A stretch of DNA of 64,000 bases. Origin: Candidatus Accumulibacter sp. 66-26. Its GTDB lineage: Bacteria > Pseudomonadota > Gammaproteobacteria > Burkholderiales > Rhodocyclaceae. The position numbers and the translations under genes are program-made. Positions 8,901 to 17,129 of this stretch are shown piece by piece. The notes beneath the pieces are model-generated. The model worked only from the letters and a program-made list of their open reading frames with translations. It had not been told where the DNA came from and did no database searches. Position 1 is the stretch's first letter; each line of letters starts with the position of its first letter. Location: NCBI GenBank assembly GCA_001897745.1, contig MKUH01000013.1, positions 36,384 through 100,383 of the forward strand, read 5' to 3'.

Positions 8901-9710
8901 ATGAAACTGATCCGTTCCCTGTTCATCGCCGGCCTCGCCCTCGGCGTGGCGTCCTTCCAGAGCGGCGCCGTCGCCCAGGAAAAGAAGACCCTGACCATCG
9001 GCGCCACCGCCGGCCCCAACTTCGATCAGGTCAAGCTCGGCATCAAGCCCATTCTCGAAAAGAAGGGCTACACCGTGAAGCTCGTCGAGTTCAACGACTA
9101 CGTGCAGCCCAACCTGGCCCTCGCGCAGGGTTCGCTGGACGCCAACGTCTTCCAGCACGTGATCTACCTGAAGAAGTTCTCCGCCGATAAGGGCCTGAAC
9201 CTGAGCGACGTGGTCAAGGTGCCGGTCGCGCCGCTCGGTCTCTACTCGAAGAAGCGCAAGAGCCTCGCCGAGGTCAAGGACGGCGACCGCATTACCCTGC
9301 CCAACGACCCGAGCAACCTGGCGCGCGCCCTGCACTTCCTCGAACAGAACGGCCTGATCAAGGTGAAGACCGGCATCGACGCGCTGAAGGCGACCGAGAA
9401 GGACGTCGCCGAAAACCCGCGCAAGCTGCAGCTGACGCCGATCGAAGCCGCCCAGTTGCCGCGCACGCTGGACGACGCCGCCTTCGTCGCCGTGCCCGGC
9501 AACTTCGCGATCGCCTCCGGCCTCAAGCTGACCGAAGCGCTGGTCCTCGAAAAGACCCCAGACCACTACCTGAACGTCGTCGCCGTGAAGACCGAGGACA
9601 AGGATAAGGCCTGGACGCAGGACATCGTCGCCGCCTTCAAGTCCCCCGAGTACAAGGCCGTGCTCGACAAGCACTTCCAGGGCTACGCCCGCCCCGCCTA
9701 CCTGCAGTAA
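8901..9710 (+). CDS. metQ: Methionine-binding periplasmic protein (NlpA/MetQ family)
   Basis: Substrate-binding component of the methionine importer, 269 residues. An N-terminal signal peptide (about residues 1-25, cleavage after SGAVA) is followed by the family pattern LTIGATAGPNFDQV and VEFNDYVQPNLALAQGSLDAN near residues 60-80, typical of MetQ/NlpA. Many MetQ proteins are lipoproteins. Here there is no cysteine at the signal peptide end, so the mature protein is probably soluble in the periplasm. A terminator follows at 9740-9770, closing the metNIQ operon. Confidence 0.93.
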   Translation: MKLIRSLFIAGLALGVASFQSGAVAQEKKTLTIGATAGPNFDQVKLGIKPILEKKGYTVKLVEFNDYVQPNLALAQGSLDANVFQHVIYLKKFSADKGLNLSDVVKVPVAPLGLYSKKRKSLAEVKDGDRITLPNDPSNLARALHFLEQNGLIKVKTGIDALKATEKDVAENPRKLQLTPIEAAQLPRTLDDAAFVAVPGNFAIASGLKLTEALVLEKTPDHYLNVVAVKTEDKDKAWTQDIVAAFKSPEYKAVLDKHFQGYARPAYLQ

Positions 9711-9739
9711 GCCGGATACGCGGTTTTTTCGCCCGAACA

Positions 9740-9770
9740 CGGGCCACCTGCGGGTGGCCCGCGTTTTTTT
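9740..9770 (+). terminator. Rho-independent terminator of metNIQ
   Basis: A 9-bp stem (9740-9748 with 9753-9761), loop TGCG, followed by seven T residues (9764-9770), 30 bases after the metQ stop. Confidence 0.9.
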
Positions 9771-10132
9771 CCGGGCCTGCGGTCACTACGGACTGACGTG
9801 GAGGGCCGGCGAGCCGGTATAATCGACGCTTTTCCCCTTCCGGAACCATCGCCGGGCTGCCGAATCGAACGGCATCCGTTCGCGACGGCCCCCTCCGAAC
9901 GGGAAGCCGGTTACTCCGGGACCGCTGGAACCATAAGATTCCCAGCCCAGCCCCGGACCAGGTTGCAGGAGACCTGTGCCGGCGCGACGAACCGCGGCGC
10001 CCAAAAGGCGCCTCCCGCCGCGCCGGCGCCGAAATCTACGTGCTCGACATGCTCGACATGCGTCGCAGGCGAGGTAAGCTCTCCCCGCTGCTGCTTCCGT
10101 GTCCACATTCAACCGACTACCTTGGAGAACCT
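9771..10132. other. Intergenic region upstream of livK
   Basis: 362 bases with no supported gene. A TATAAT box lies at 9818-9823 without a good -35 partner. A 9-base tandem repeat GCTCGACAT occupies 10042-10059. TTGGAG at 10122-10127 is the ribosome site of livK. Confidence 0.5.
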
Positions 10133-11287
10133 ATGCGCTTCATGCCCAAAACCCTCGCCCTGGTGAGCGCCCTGGCCTGTGCCGGCCTCGCCCAAGCCGC
10201 CGACATCAAGATCGGGGTTGCCGAAGCCCTGACCGGCGGCGCCGCCCAGTACGGCGTATCCATCCGCAACGGCTTCCAGCTCGCCGCCGAGGAAATCAAC
10301 GCCAAGGGCGGCATCAACGGCAACAAGATCCAGCTCGTCATCGAGGACGAACAGGGCAAGAAGGAAGAAGGCATCAACGTCTTCAAGAAACTGATTTTCC
10401 AGGACAAGGTGCTGATGGTCTTCGGCCCGACGCTGTCCAACTCGATGTTCGCCGCCGGCCCCGTGGCCAATGCCGCCAAGACCGTCGTCTTCGGCACCTC
10501 GACCACCGCCAACGGCATCACCGACGTCGGCCCCTACGTCTTCCGCAACTCGGTCATGGAATCGGACGTGCTGCCGGTCACCGTCGCCACCGCGACCAAG
10601 CACTACAAGCTGAAGCAGGTCGCCGTCATCTACGGCAACGACGACGCCTTCACCAAGAGCGGCTACGACGTCTTCAAGAAGGTGCTCGAAGACCAGAAGC
10701 TGCCGGTCACCACGACCGAGACCTACGTCAAGGGCGACGTCGACTTCAAGGCCCAGCTGACCAAGATCAAGGCCAGCAACCCGGATGCGGTCGTCTGCTC
10801 CTGCCTCGCCGAAGAAGCCGCCAACATCATGCTGCAGGCGCGCGGCCTGGGCATCAAGGCGCCGTTCATCGGCGGCAACGGCTTCAACTCGCCGAAGCTG
10901 TTCGAAATCTCCAAGCTGGCCGGCGAAGGCACCTTCGTCGGCAGCCCGTGGGCCAACACCAACCCAACGCCGGTGAACAAGGCCTTCGTCGCCGCCTACG
11001 TGAAGAAGTACAACGCCGAGCCGAACCAGTTCGCCGCCCAGGGTTACGACGCGCTGTACATCGCCGCGACCGCGCTCAAGGACGTCAAGCTGACCGGCGA
11101 CCTGAACGCCGACCGCGAAGCGCTGAAGAACGCGCTGCCCAAGACGGCAATCGAGGGCGTGACCGGTCCCTTCAAGTTCCGCCCGGCGCAGACCAAGTCC
11201 GGCAAGCCCGGCGGCTGGGACGCGGACCAGAAACCGTTCATCTACGTGGTGAAGGGCGGCAAGTTCACGCTCTACGACGCCAAGTAA
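10133..11287 (+). CDS. livK: Branched-chain amino acid ABC transporter, substrate-binding protein
   Basis: Periplasmic Leu/Ile/Val-type binding protein of 384 residues. Signal peptide of about 23 residues ends AQA before ADIKIGVAEALTGG. This is the usual mature N-terminus of the Peripla_BP_6 family, followed by an AAEEINAKGGINGNKI stretch that also fits. Start ATG 10133 has TTGGAG six bases upstream. It heads a five-gene operon with two permeases and two ATPases. The exact ligand (branched-chain amino acids, amides, short aromatic compounds) is not decidable from sequence. Confidence 0.93.
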   Translation: MRFMPKTLALVSALACAGLAQAADIKIGVAEALTGGAAQYGVSIRNGFQLAAEEINAKGGINGNKIQLVIEDEQGKKEEGINVFKKLIFQDKVLMVFGPTLSNSMFAAGPVANAAKTVVFGTSTTANGITDVGPYVFRNSVMESDVLPVTVATATKHYKLKQVAVIYGNDDAFTKSGYDVFKKVLEDQKLPVTTTETYVKGDVDFKAQLTKIKASNPDAVVCSCLAEEAANIMLQARGLGIKAPFIGGNGFNSPKLFEISKLAGEGTFVGSPWANTNPTPVNKAFVAAYVKKYNAEPNQFAAQGYDALYIAATALKDVKLTGDLNADREALKNALPKTAIEGVTGPFKFRPAQTKSGKPGGWDADQKPFIYVVKGGKFTLYDAK

Positions 11288-11369
11288 TCCTGCAACACCC
11301 TCAAGCTGCGGGGCGGATGCGAATCTGCCCCGCACTTGCTTGTACTGGGCACGACTACGGACTCCTCCG

Positions 11370-12251
11370 ATGCTTGAACAACAACTTCTCAACGCCCTGA
11401 CGCTCGGCAGCGTCTACGCGCTGTTCGCCCTGGGTTTCACCCTGGTGTTCGGCGTGCTGGCGGTCATCAATCTCTCCCACGGCGCGGTCTTCATGGTCGG
11501 CAGCTACGCCGCCCTCGCCCTGGTGACCCATTTCAACGCGCCCCTCTGGATGGCCATGTGCGGCGCCATGCTCGCCAGCGGCATTCTCGGCCTGCTGGTG
11601 GACATGCTGGTCCTCAAGCCGCTGCGCGCACGCGAGGCTCCGCACCTGATCCCCATGATCGCCACGATCGGCGTCGGCATCATGCTGACCAGCGCGGCGC
11701 AAGGGCTGTTCGGCGCGGAAGTGCTGCGCTTCCCCGAGGAAACCCTGCCGGCCGGCGAATTCGTGATCGGCGACGTGCATGTGCGCGCCCTGGAAATCGC
11801 GATCGTCATGATCGCCTTCGTCCTGATGGCGCTGCTCTTCACGATCCTCAAATACACCCAGCTCGGCCGCGCCCTGCGCGCCATCGCCGAATCGCCCAAG
11901 GCGGCCTCGCTGCTCGGCATCAACGTCGAGGGCCTGTTCCACGTCACTTCCTTCGCCGCGGCCGCCTTGGGCGGCATCGCCGGCGTGCTGATCGGGCTCA
12001 ACTTCAACGCGATCACCCCCTACATGGGGCAGCCGATGCTGCACAAGGGCATCGCCGTGATCATCCTCGGCGGCATGGGCGACATCCGCGGCGCCCTGAT
12101 CGGCGGTCTCTTCCTCGGTTTCGCCGAAGTCATCAGCAAGGCCTACCTGTCGAGCCAGATGGGCGATGCGGTGGCCTTCGGCCTGCTCTTCCTGATCCTG
12201 CTGGTGCGGCCGTCCGGGCTGTTCGGGCGCAAGCTGGAAAGGAAAGCATGA
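11370..12251 (+). CDS. livH: Branched-chain amino acid ABC transporter permease LivH
   Basis: Inner-membrane permease, 293 residues, with about eight hydrophobic helices. It opens LLNALTLGSVYALFALGFTL and has the cytoplasmic coupling loop GRALRAIAESPKAASLLGIN near residue 170, both typical of LivH. The ATG at 11370 follows a CTCC-rich stretch with a weak ribosome site. It overlaps livM by four bases (ATGA, 12248-12251), so the two permeases are translationally coupled and form the heterodimeric channel. Confidence 0.93.
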   Translation: MLEQQLLNALTLGSVYALFALGFTLVFGVLAVINLSHGAVFMVGSYAALALVTHFNAPLWMAMCGAMLASGILGLLVDMLVLKPLRAREAPHLIPMIATIGVGIMLTSAAQGLFGAEVLRFPEETLPAGEFVIGDVHVRALEIAIVMIAFVLMALLFTILKYTQLGRALRAIAESPKAASLLGINVEGLFHVTSFAAAALGGIAGVLIGLNFNAITPYMGQPMLHKGIAVIILGGMGDIRGALIGGLFLGFAEVISKAYLSSQMGDAVAFGLLFLILLVRPSGLFGRKLERKA

Positions 12252-13114
12252 TGGAATGGTTCAACGATTTCTGGTCCACCTACAGCACCCTGGTGTTCTC
12301 CGTGGGCGTGCACATCCTGCTGGCCCTGTCGATCTGGCTGACCCTGTCCTGCGGCCTGCTGTCGCTGGCCAACGCCGCCTTCATGGGGATCGGCGCCTAC
12401 GTCGCGGCGCTGCTCACCCTGCACCTCGAATGGTCCTTCGGCACCGTGCTGCTCGCGGGCGGCGTCGCCCCGGCGGCGGTGGCGCTGATCATCGGCGCGC
12501 CGGTGCTGCGCCTGTCGGGCGTCTACCTCGCCATGGCGACGCTGGCCTTCGGCGAAGTGGTGCGCATCACGGTGCTCAACCTTGAAATCACCGGCGGCCC
12601 CGAGGGGCTCAACGGCATTCCGCTGTCCACCGAGGCCTGGCACATTGCGCTGATCCTCGCCGTGACCGTCTACGGCCTGGCCCGCCTGCGCCGCTCCAAG
12701 GTCGGACGCGCCTTCGAGGCGATCAAGGAAGACGAGATCGCGGCGCGCCTGATGGGCATCGACGTCGATCGCTACAAGCTGCTGGCCTTCTCGCTCGGCG
12801 CCTTCATCGCCGGCATCGCGGGCGCCTTGAACGCCCACTTCACTTTCTTCATCAGCCCACGGGAATACGGCTTCGAGAACGCGGTGGACATCCTCACCAT
12901 GGCGGTCCTCGGCGGCTTCTCGAACCTGATCGGCCCGATGCTGGGCGCCACCATCCTGACCCTGCTGCCGGAATTGCTGCGTTCGCTGCACGATTTCCGC
13001 TCGCTGGTGAACGGCGCCGTGCTGGTGCTCGTCGTGCTCTTCCTGCCCAAGGGCATCTGGGAGCCACGCCGCATCCGGGCCTGGGTCCAACGCTTCAAGG
13101 GAGGTCGGGCATGA
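12248..13114 (+). CDS. livM: Branched-chain amino acid ABC transporter permease LivM
   Basis: Second permease subunit, 288 residues and strongly hydrophobic. It has the family motif FGEVVRITVLNLEITGGPEGL near residue 100 and the coupling loop GRAFEAIKEDEIAARLMGID near residue 155. Two ATGs sit side by side (12248 and 12251). I prefer 12248 because it overlaps the livH stop. The 3' end overlaps livG by four bases. No N-terminal extension of the kind found in E. coli LivM is present. Confidence 0.93.
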   Translation: MMEWFNDFWSTYSTLVFSVGVHILLALSIWLTLSCGLLSLANAAFMGIGAYVAALLTLHLEWSFGTVLLAGGVAPAAVALIIGAPVLRLSGVYLAMATLAFGEVVRITVLNLEITGGPEGLNGIPLSTEAWHIALILAVTVYGLARLRRSKVGRAFEAIKEDEIAARLMGIDVDRYKLLAFSLGAFIAGIAGALNAHFTFFISPREYGFENAVDILTMAVLGGFSNLIGPMLGATILTLLPELLRSLHDFRSLVNGAVLVLVVLFLPKGIWEPRRIRAWVQRFKGGRA

Positions 13115-13896
13115 GCGCCGATAAGCAGCATTCCCTGCTGTCCATCCGCAACGTCGGCAAGCACTTCGGCGGCCTGCACGTGCTGCAGGACGTCAGCTTC
13201 GAAGTGCCGGCCGGCAGCATCTACGGCCTGATCGGCCCCAACGGCGCCGGCAAGACGACGGTCTTCAACCTGATCACCGGCCTGCTCGCCCCGAGCAGCG
13301 GCAGCATCGAGTTCAAGGGCGAAAGCCTGGTCGGCCAACAGCCCCACCAGATCACGCGCAAGGGCATCGCCCGCACCTTCCAGAACATCCGCATCTTCAA
13401 GGAAATGGATCTGCTGGAAAACGTGATGGTGGGCATGCACGACCATCTGCGGTACGGCCCCGCCGCCCTGCTCTTCAACACCGGCGCCTGCAAGGCGGCG
13501 GAAAAGCGCGCCCGCGAGCGGGCGCTCGAACTGCTCTCCTGGGTCGGGCTCGACCACAAGGCCGACATGCTGGCCGACAACCTTTCCTACGGCGACCAGC
13601 GCAAGCTGGAGTTCGCCCGGGCGCTGGCGACCGAACCCAAGCTGCTGCTGCTCGACGAGCCGGTGGCGGGCATGAACCCTTCGGAAAAGACCGTCCTGAT
13701 GGAAGAGATCAACAACATCCGCAACCGGGGCTACGGCGTCTTCATGATCGAGCACGACATGCGCTTCGTCATGGGCCTGTGCGACCGCATCGCCGTCCTC
13801 AACTTCGGCCGCATCATCGCCGAAGGTTCGCCGGACGAGGTGCGCAACAACCCGGAAGTGATCGAGGCCTACCTCGGCAAGGAGGAAGCGGCATGA
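13111..13896 (+). CDS. livG: Branched-chain amino acid ABC transporter ATP-binding protein LivG
   Basis: ATPase subunit, 261 residues: Walker A GPNGAGKTT near residue 42, the LivG-type IARTFQNIRIF Q-loop near residue 88, signature LSYGDQRKLE near residue 155, Walker B LLLLDEPVAGMNP near residue 180 and H-loop MIEHDM near residue 213. The signature reads SYGDQ rather than SGGQ, which is normal for LivG. ATG at 13111 overlaps the livM stop and the stop overlaps the livF start, so the operon is tightly coupled. Confidence 0.94.
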   Translation: MSADKQHSLLSIRNVGKHFGGLHVLQDVSFEVPAGSIYGLIGPNGAGKTTVFNLITGLLAPSSGSIEFKGESLVGQQPHQITRKGIARTFQNIRIFKEMDLLENVMVGMHDHLRYGPAALLFNTGACKAAEKRARERALELLSWVGLDHKADMLADNLSYGDQRKLEFARALATEPKLLLLDEPVAGMNPSEKTVLMEEINNIRNRGYGVFMIEHDMRFVMGLCDRIAVLNFGRIIAEGSPDEVRNNPEVIEAYLGKEEAA

Positions 13897-14606
13897 GCGT
13901 CCTCCTGCGCGTACACGACCTGTCCGTCAGCTACGGCCACATCGAGGCGGTCAAGGGCATCAACTTCCACCTCAACAGCGGCGAGATCACCGCGCTCGTC
14001 GGCGCCAACGGCGCCGGCAAGAGCACCAGCCTGCTGGCGCTCTCCGGCCTGCTCAAGCCGGCACGCGGCAAGATCGAGTTCGACGGCGAGGACATCGCCC
14101 GCCTCGCGCCGCACAAGATCGTCCAGCGCGGCGTCGTGCAGGTGGCGGAAGGCCGCGCCATCCTCACCACCCTGACCGTCGCCGAGAACCTCGCGCTGGG
14201 CGCCTACTCGCGCTCGGACAAGGCCGGCATCGCCGCCTCGCTGGACGAGGTCTATGCCCTCTTCCCCCGCCTCAAGGACCGCGCCGAGCAGTTCGCCGGC
14301 AACCTTTCCGGCGGCGAGCAGCAGATGCTGGCGATCGGCCGCGCGCTGATGGCCAAGCCCAAGCTGCTGCTGCTCGACGAACCGTCGATGGGCCTGGCGC
14401 CGCTGATGGTGCAGGAGATCTTCCGCACGTTGGTCGAGATCAACCGTGCCGGCCTCACCATCCTGCTCGTCGAGCAGAACGTGCGGCAGGCGCTGAAGAT
14501 CGCCAGCCACGGCTACGTCATCGAGACCGGCAAGATCGTCCTCGCCGACTCCGGCGCCAACCTGCTGGCCAACCCCAAGGTCGAAGAGGCCTACCTGGGG
14601 GGCTAA
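13893..14606 (+). CDS. livF: Branched-chain amino acid ABC transporter ATP-binding protein LivF
   Basis: Second ATPase, 237 residues. Walker A GANGAGKST near residue 39, VAEGRAILTTLTVAENL near residue 87, signature LSGGEQQML near residue 137, Walker B LLLLDEPSMGLAP near residue 157 and EQN switch region LLVEQNV near residue 191 all match LivF. It is the last gene of the liv operon and is followed by a bidirectional terminator shared with the convergent flavodoxin gene. Confidence 0.94.
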   Translation: MSVLLRVHDLSVSYGHIEAVKGINFHLNSGEITALVGANGAGKSTSLLALSGLLKPARGKIEFDGEDIARLAPHKIVQRGVVQVAEGRAILTTLTVAENLALGAYSRSDKAGIAASLDEVYALFPRLKDRAEQFAGNLSGGEQQMLAIGRALMAKPKLLLLDEPSMGLAPLMVQEIFRTLVEINRAGLTILLVEQNVRQALKIASHGYVIETGKIVLADSGANLLANPKVEEAYLGG

Positions 14607-14656
14607 CGGCACACCGTGCGGCGCCCGCCGAAGGGGACGTTTCGAACCCGACAGGC

Positions 14657-14694
14657 AAAAAAAAACAGACCGGCACAGGCCGGTCTGTTTTTTT
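14657..14694. terminator. Bidirectional Rho-independent terminator
   Basis: A-tract (14657-14665), 9-bp stem CAGACCGGC (14666-14674) with GCCGGTCTG (14679-14687), loop ACAG, then seven T (14688-14694). It serves livF on + and the flavodoxin gene on -. Confidence 0.9.
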
Positions 14695-14742
14695 ATCGAT
14701 ACACACCGCCGCAAAAACGCTGGCGACGGCGGGCGCGGCTTC

Positions 14743-15297
14743 TCAGTCCTGCAGCCTGGCCGCCACCCGCGCCACGCGCTCGCCGAACCGGCGGGCGGTT
14801 TCCAGGTCGCCCGGCAGCATTTCGTCCGGACCGCTGTCGGACGGCGACTGGGCCATCGCGCCGCTGAACGAGCCGACGTAGTTCAGGTCGTTGCGCTGCG
14901 CCGCCTTGGCGTTGGACGGCATCATGCCGGTGCCGACCCAGATGCCGCTGTGCTGCATGGCGAGGGTGAACAGATAGTGCAGCGTGGACAGCTTGTCGCC
15001 GTTCATCGTCGCGCTGTTGGTGAAGCCGGCGAACACCTTGTCCTTCCAGCCTTGGGAGAACCACGGCTTGCTCGACGCGTCGGCAAACTTCTTGAACTGC
15101 CAGCTGACAGTGCCCATGTAGGTCGGGCTGCCCATCACGATGGCGTCGGCGGCGGCAAGCGTCTCCCAGCCGCCGGCGGGCAGGTTGCCCTCGGCGTCGA
15201 TCGCGACGAGCTGGGCCGCGGCCCCCTCGGCGACGGCCTGAGCCATGCGCAGGGTATGGCCGTAGCCGGAATGAAATACGACGGCGACTTTCGTCAC
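14743..15297 (-). CDS. Flavodoxin-like NAD(P)H-dependent oxidoreductase
   Basis: A 184-residue flavodoxin-fold protein expected to bind FMN. FHSGYGHTLRMAQ (about residues 8-20) is the phosphate-binding loop, IVMGSPTYMGTVSWQFKKF (about 53-71) the isoalloxazine-side loop, and the KVFAGFTNSA segment also fits the family. It resembles WrbA-like NAD(P)H:quinone oxidoreductases but is a general flavodoxin family member; the acceptor is unknown. It lies 36 bases downstream of the pirin gene on the same strand and probably shares its transcript. Both face a divergent LysR regulator, suggesting redox or electrophile-responsive control. Confidence 0.85.
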   Translation of the reverse strand: MTKVAVVFHSGYGHTLRMAQAVAEGAAAQLVAIDAEGNLPAGGWETLAAADAIVMGSPTYMGTVSWQFKKFADASSKPWFSQGWKDKVFAGFTNSATMNGDKLSTLHYLFTLAMQHSGIWVGTGMMPSNAKAAQRNDLNYVGSFSGAMAQSPSDSGPDEMLPGDLETARRFGERVARVAARLQD

Positions 15298-15333
15298 GGA
15301 AATCTCCTCGGGTGATGCGGGGTTGAAAAAGGG

Positions 15334-16035
15334 TCAGGGCGCAAGGTCGAAGACCAGCACCTCGGCGGCAGCCGCCCCGGACAGGGTCAGGGAGCTTTCG
15401 TCCGCCAGCAGCGCGGCGTCGCCGCCCTGCAGCGTCCGGCCGTTGACCTGGAGCGTGCCGCGCACCAGATGCACGTAGGCCTTGCGCGCGGGGTCCAGCG
15501 CCAGCGCGACGGTATCGTCGCCGTCCAGCAGGCCGGCGTAGAGCGAGGCGTCGGCGTGCAGGGTGACCGAACCCTCGGCGCCGGTCGGGGATGCGACCAG
15601 CCGCAGGCGGCCGCGCTTCTCGGCCTCGGCGAAGGTCTTCTGCTCGTAGCCGGGTGCGATGCCGCGCCGGTTCGGCTCGATCCAGATCTGGAAGAAATGG
15701 GTCGTCTCGTCCTGCGCGTGGTTGAACTCGCTGTGCATCACGCCGCTTCCAGCGCTCATGCGCTGCACGTCGCCGGGCGGAATCACCGTGCCGTTCCCCA
15801 TGCTGTCCTTGTGCGCCAGCGAGCCCGACAGCACGTAGCTGACGATCTCCATGTCGCGGTGACCGTGCGCGCCGAAGCCGCTGCCCGGTGCGATGCGATC
15901 CTCGTTGATGACGCGCAGGTTGCCCCAGCCCATGTGCGCGGGATCGTAGTAACCCGCGAAGGAAAACGAATGCTGGCTCTTCAGCCAGCCGTGGTCGGCG
16001 TGACCGCGGTCTTGCGATTTGCGTAGCGTTAACAT
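15334..16035 (-). CDS. Pirin family protein (bicupin)
   Basis: A 233-residue pirin/YhhW-type cupin. LKSQHSFSFAGYYDPAHMGWGNLRVINED (residues about 19-47) and FGAHGHRDMEIVSYVLSG (about 54-71) are the pirin N-domain signatures. The metal ligands of the cupin are His in the HGHRDME motif and in HSEFNHAQ near residue 101. Some members open quercetin (2,3-dioxygenase activity), but most have no proven substrate. The gene is divergent from a LysR regulator and followed by a flavodoxin gene, a common pairing in proteobacteria. Confidence 0.9.
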   Translation of the reverse strand: MLTLRKSQDRGHADHGWLKSQHSFSFAGYYDPAHMGWGNLRVINEDRIAPGSGFGAHGHRDMEIVSYVLSGSLAHKDSMGNGTVIPPGDVQRMSAGSGVMHSEFNHAQDETTHFFQIWIEPNRRGIAPGYEQKTFAEAEKRGRLRLVASPTGAEGSVTLHADASLYAGLLDGDDTVALALDPARKAYVHLVRGTLQVNGRTLQGGDAALLADESSLTLSGAAAAEVLVFDLAP

Positions 16036-16105
16036 GATCTACCTCCAGTGCTCGTACTGTAGCCCCGGAAGACGCCGGCACCGTCCACGCGCTTTGATGG
16101 CATCA

Positions 16106-16120
16106 TTCAATAATTCTGAA
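16106..16120. promoter_or_regulatory. Possible LysR-type operator
   Basis: Inverted repeat TTCA-N7-TGAA in the 102-base gap between the divergent pirin and LysR genes, the usual place for a LysR box. It starts 32 bases before the LysR ATG. Confidence 0.4.
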
Positions 16121-16137
16121 CGACAACCTCGTCAATC

Positions 16138-17097
16138 ATGCAGACCAAACCGCTTTCCGCCCGCGACGTGCTAACCCCCGACGCGCTCGCCATGCTGCAG
16201 CGCATCGCCGAGAGCGGCAGCTTCGCCGCTGCCGCCCGCGCCGCCGGCATGGTGCCGAGCGCGCTGACCTACCGCGTGCGCCAGATCGAAGAAGCGCTCG
16301 ACGTGCTGCTCTTCGACCGCAGCTCGCGCCAAGCGCGCCTGACCGAAGCCGGCCGCGAGCTGCTGCGCGAAGGCGCGCGCCTGCTGGTCGAGATCGACGC
16401 CGTCGCCAATCGCGTACGACGCGTCGCCACCGGCTGGGAGGCGCAGTTCACCGTCGCGGTCGACAGCATCATCGACCGCACCGTCGTGCTCGAACTCTGC
16501 GCCAAATTCTTCGACCTCAATCCGCCGACCCGCCTCAAGCTGCGCGACGAAACCCTGTCCGGCACGCTGGAAGCGCTGACCTCGGGCCAGGCCGACCTCG
16601 CCCTCGGGCTGGTCGCCGAAGGCAGCAGCGTCGCCGGGCTGCAGCTACGCCCGCTCGGCAGCCAGCGCTTCGTCTTCGCGGTGGCCCCCCATCACCCACT
16701 GGCCGGCCGGCCCGAGCCGCTGAGCGACGAAACGATCCGCGCCCACCGCGCGGTGGCGGTCGCCGACTCGGTGCAGCGCGGCGGCGGGCTGACTGTCGGC
16801 CTGCTGGGGGGCCAGGACGTTTTCACCGTCCCCGGCATGCCGGCGAAGCTGGAGGCGCAGTTGCGCGGTCTGGGCTGCGGCTTCCTGCCGGAATGCCTGG
16901 CGCAGCCGTACATCGACACCGGCCGCCTGGTGCCCCGCCGCGTCGAGCGCGCCGAACGTCACATTCATTCCAGCTACGCCTGGCGCAAGACCGCCGAAGC
17001 GACGCACGGCAAGGCCCTGGATTGGTGGCTGGCAAGGCTGGAAAGCCCGCTCACGCGCAGCGCCCTGCTCGGGCGCCGGCCGGGCAGGCCGGCGTAG
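16138..17097 (+). CDS. LysR-family transcriptional regulator
   Basis: A 319-residue regulator. Residues about 14-73 form the winged helix-turn-helix (MLQRIAESGSFAAAARAAGM, then LTYRVRQIEEALDVLLFDRS), and the rest is the periplasmic-binding-protein-like effector domain. It is transcribed divergently from the pirin-flavodoxin pair and is likely to control that pair and itself. The effector is unknown. Start ATG 16138 is the first in frame after the shared regulatory gap, and the length fits the family. Confidence 0.92.
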   Translation: MQTKPLSARDVLTPDALAMLQRIAESGSFAAAARAAGMVPSALTYRVRQIEEALDVLLFDRSSRQARLTEAGRELLREGARLLVEIDAVANRVRRVATGWEAQFTVAVDSIIDRTVVLELCAKFFDLNPPTRLKLRDETLSGTLEALTSGQADLALGLVAEGSSVAGLQLRPLGSQRFVFAVAPHHPLAGRPEPLSDETIRAHRAVAVADSVQRGGGLTVGLLGGQDVFTVPGMPAKLEAQLRGLGCGFLPECLAQPYIDTGRLVPRRVERAERHIHSSYAWRKTAEATHGKALDWWLARLESPLTRSALLGRRPGRPA

Positions 17098-17129
17098 CGA
17101 GGCCTGCGCCGGCCTCCCCTCGGTGCTCG

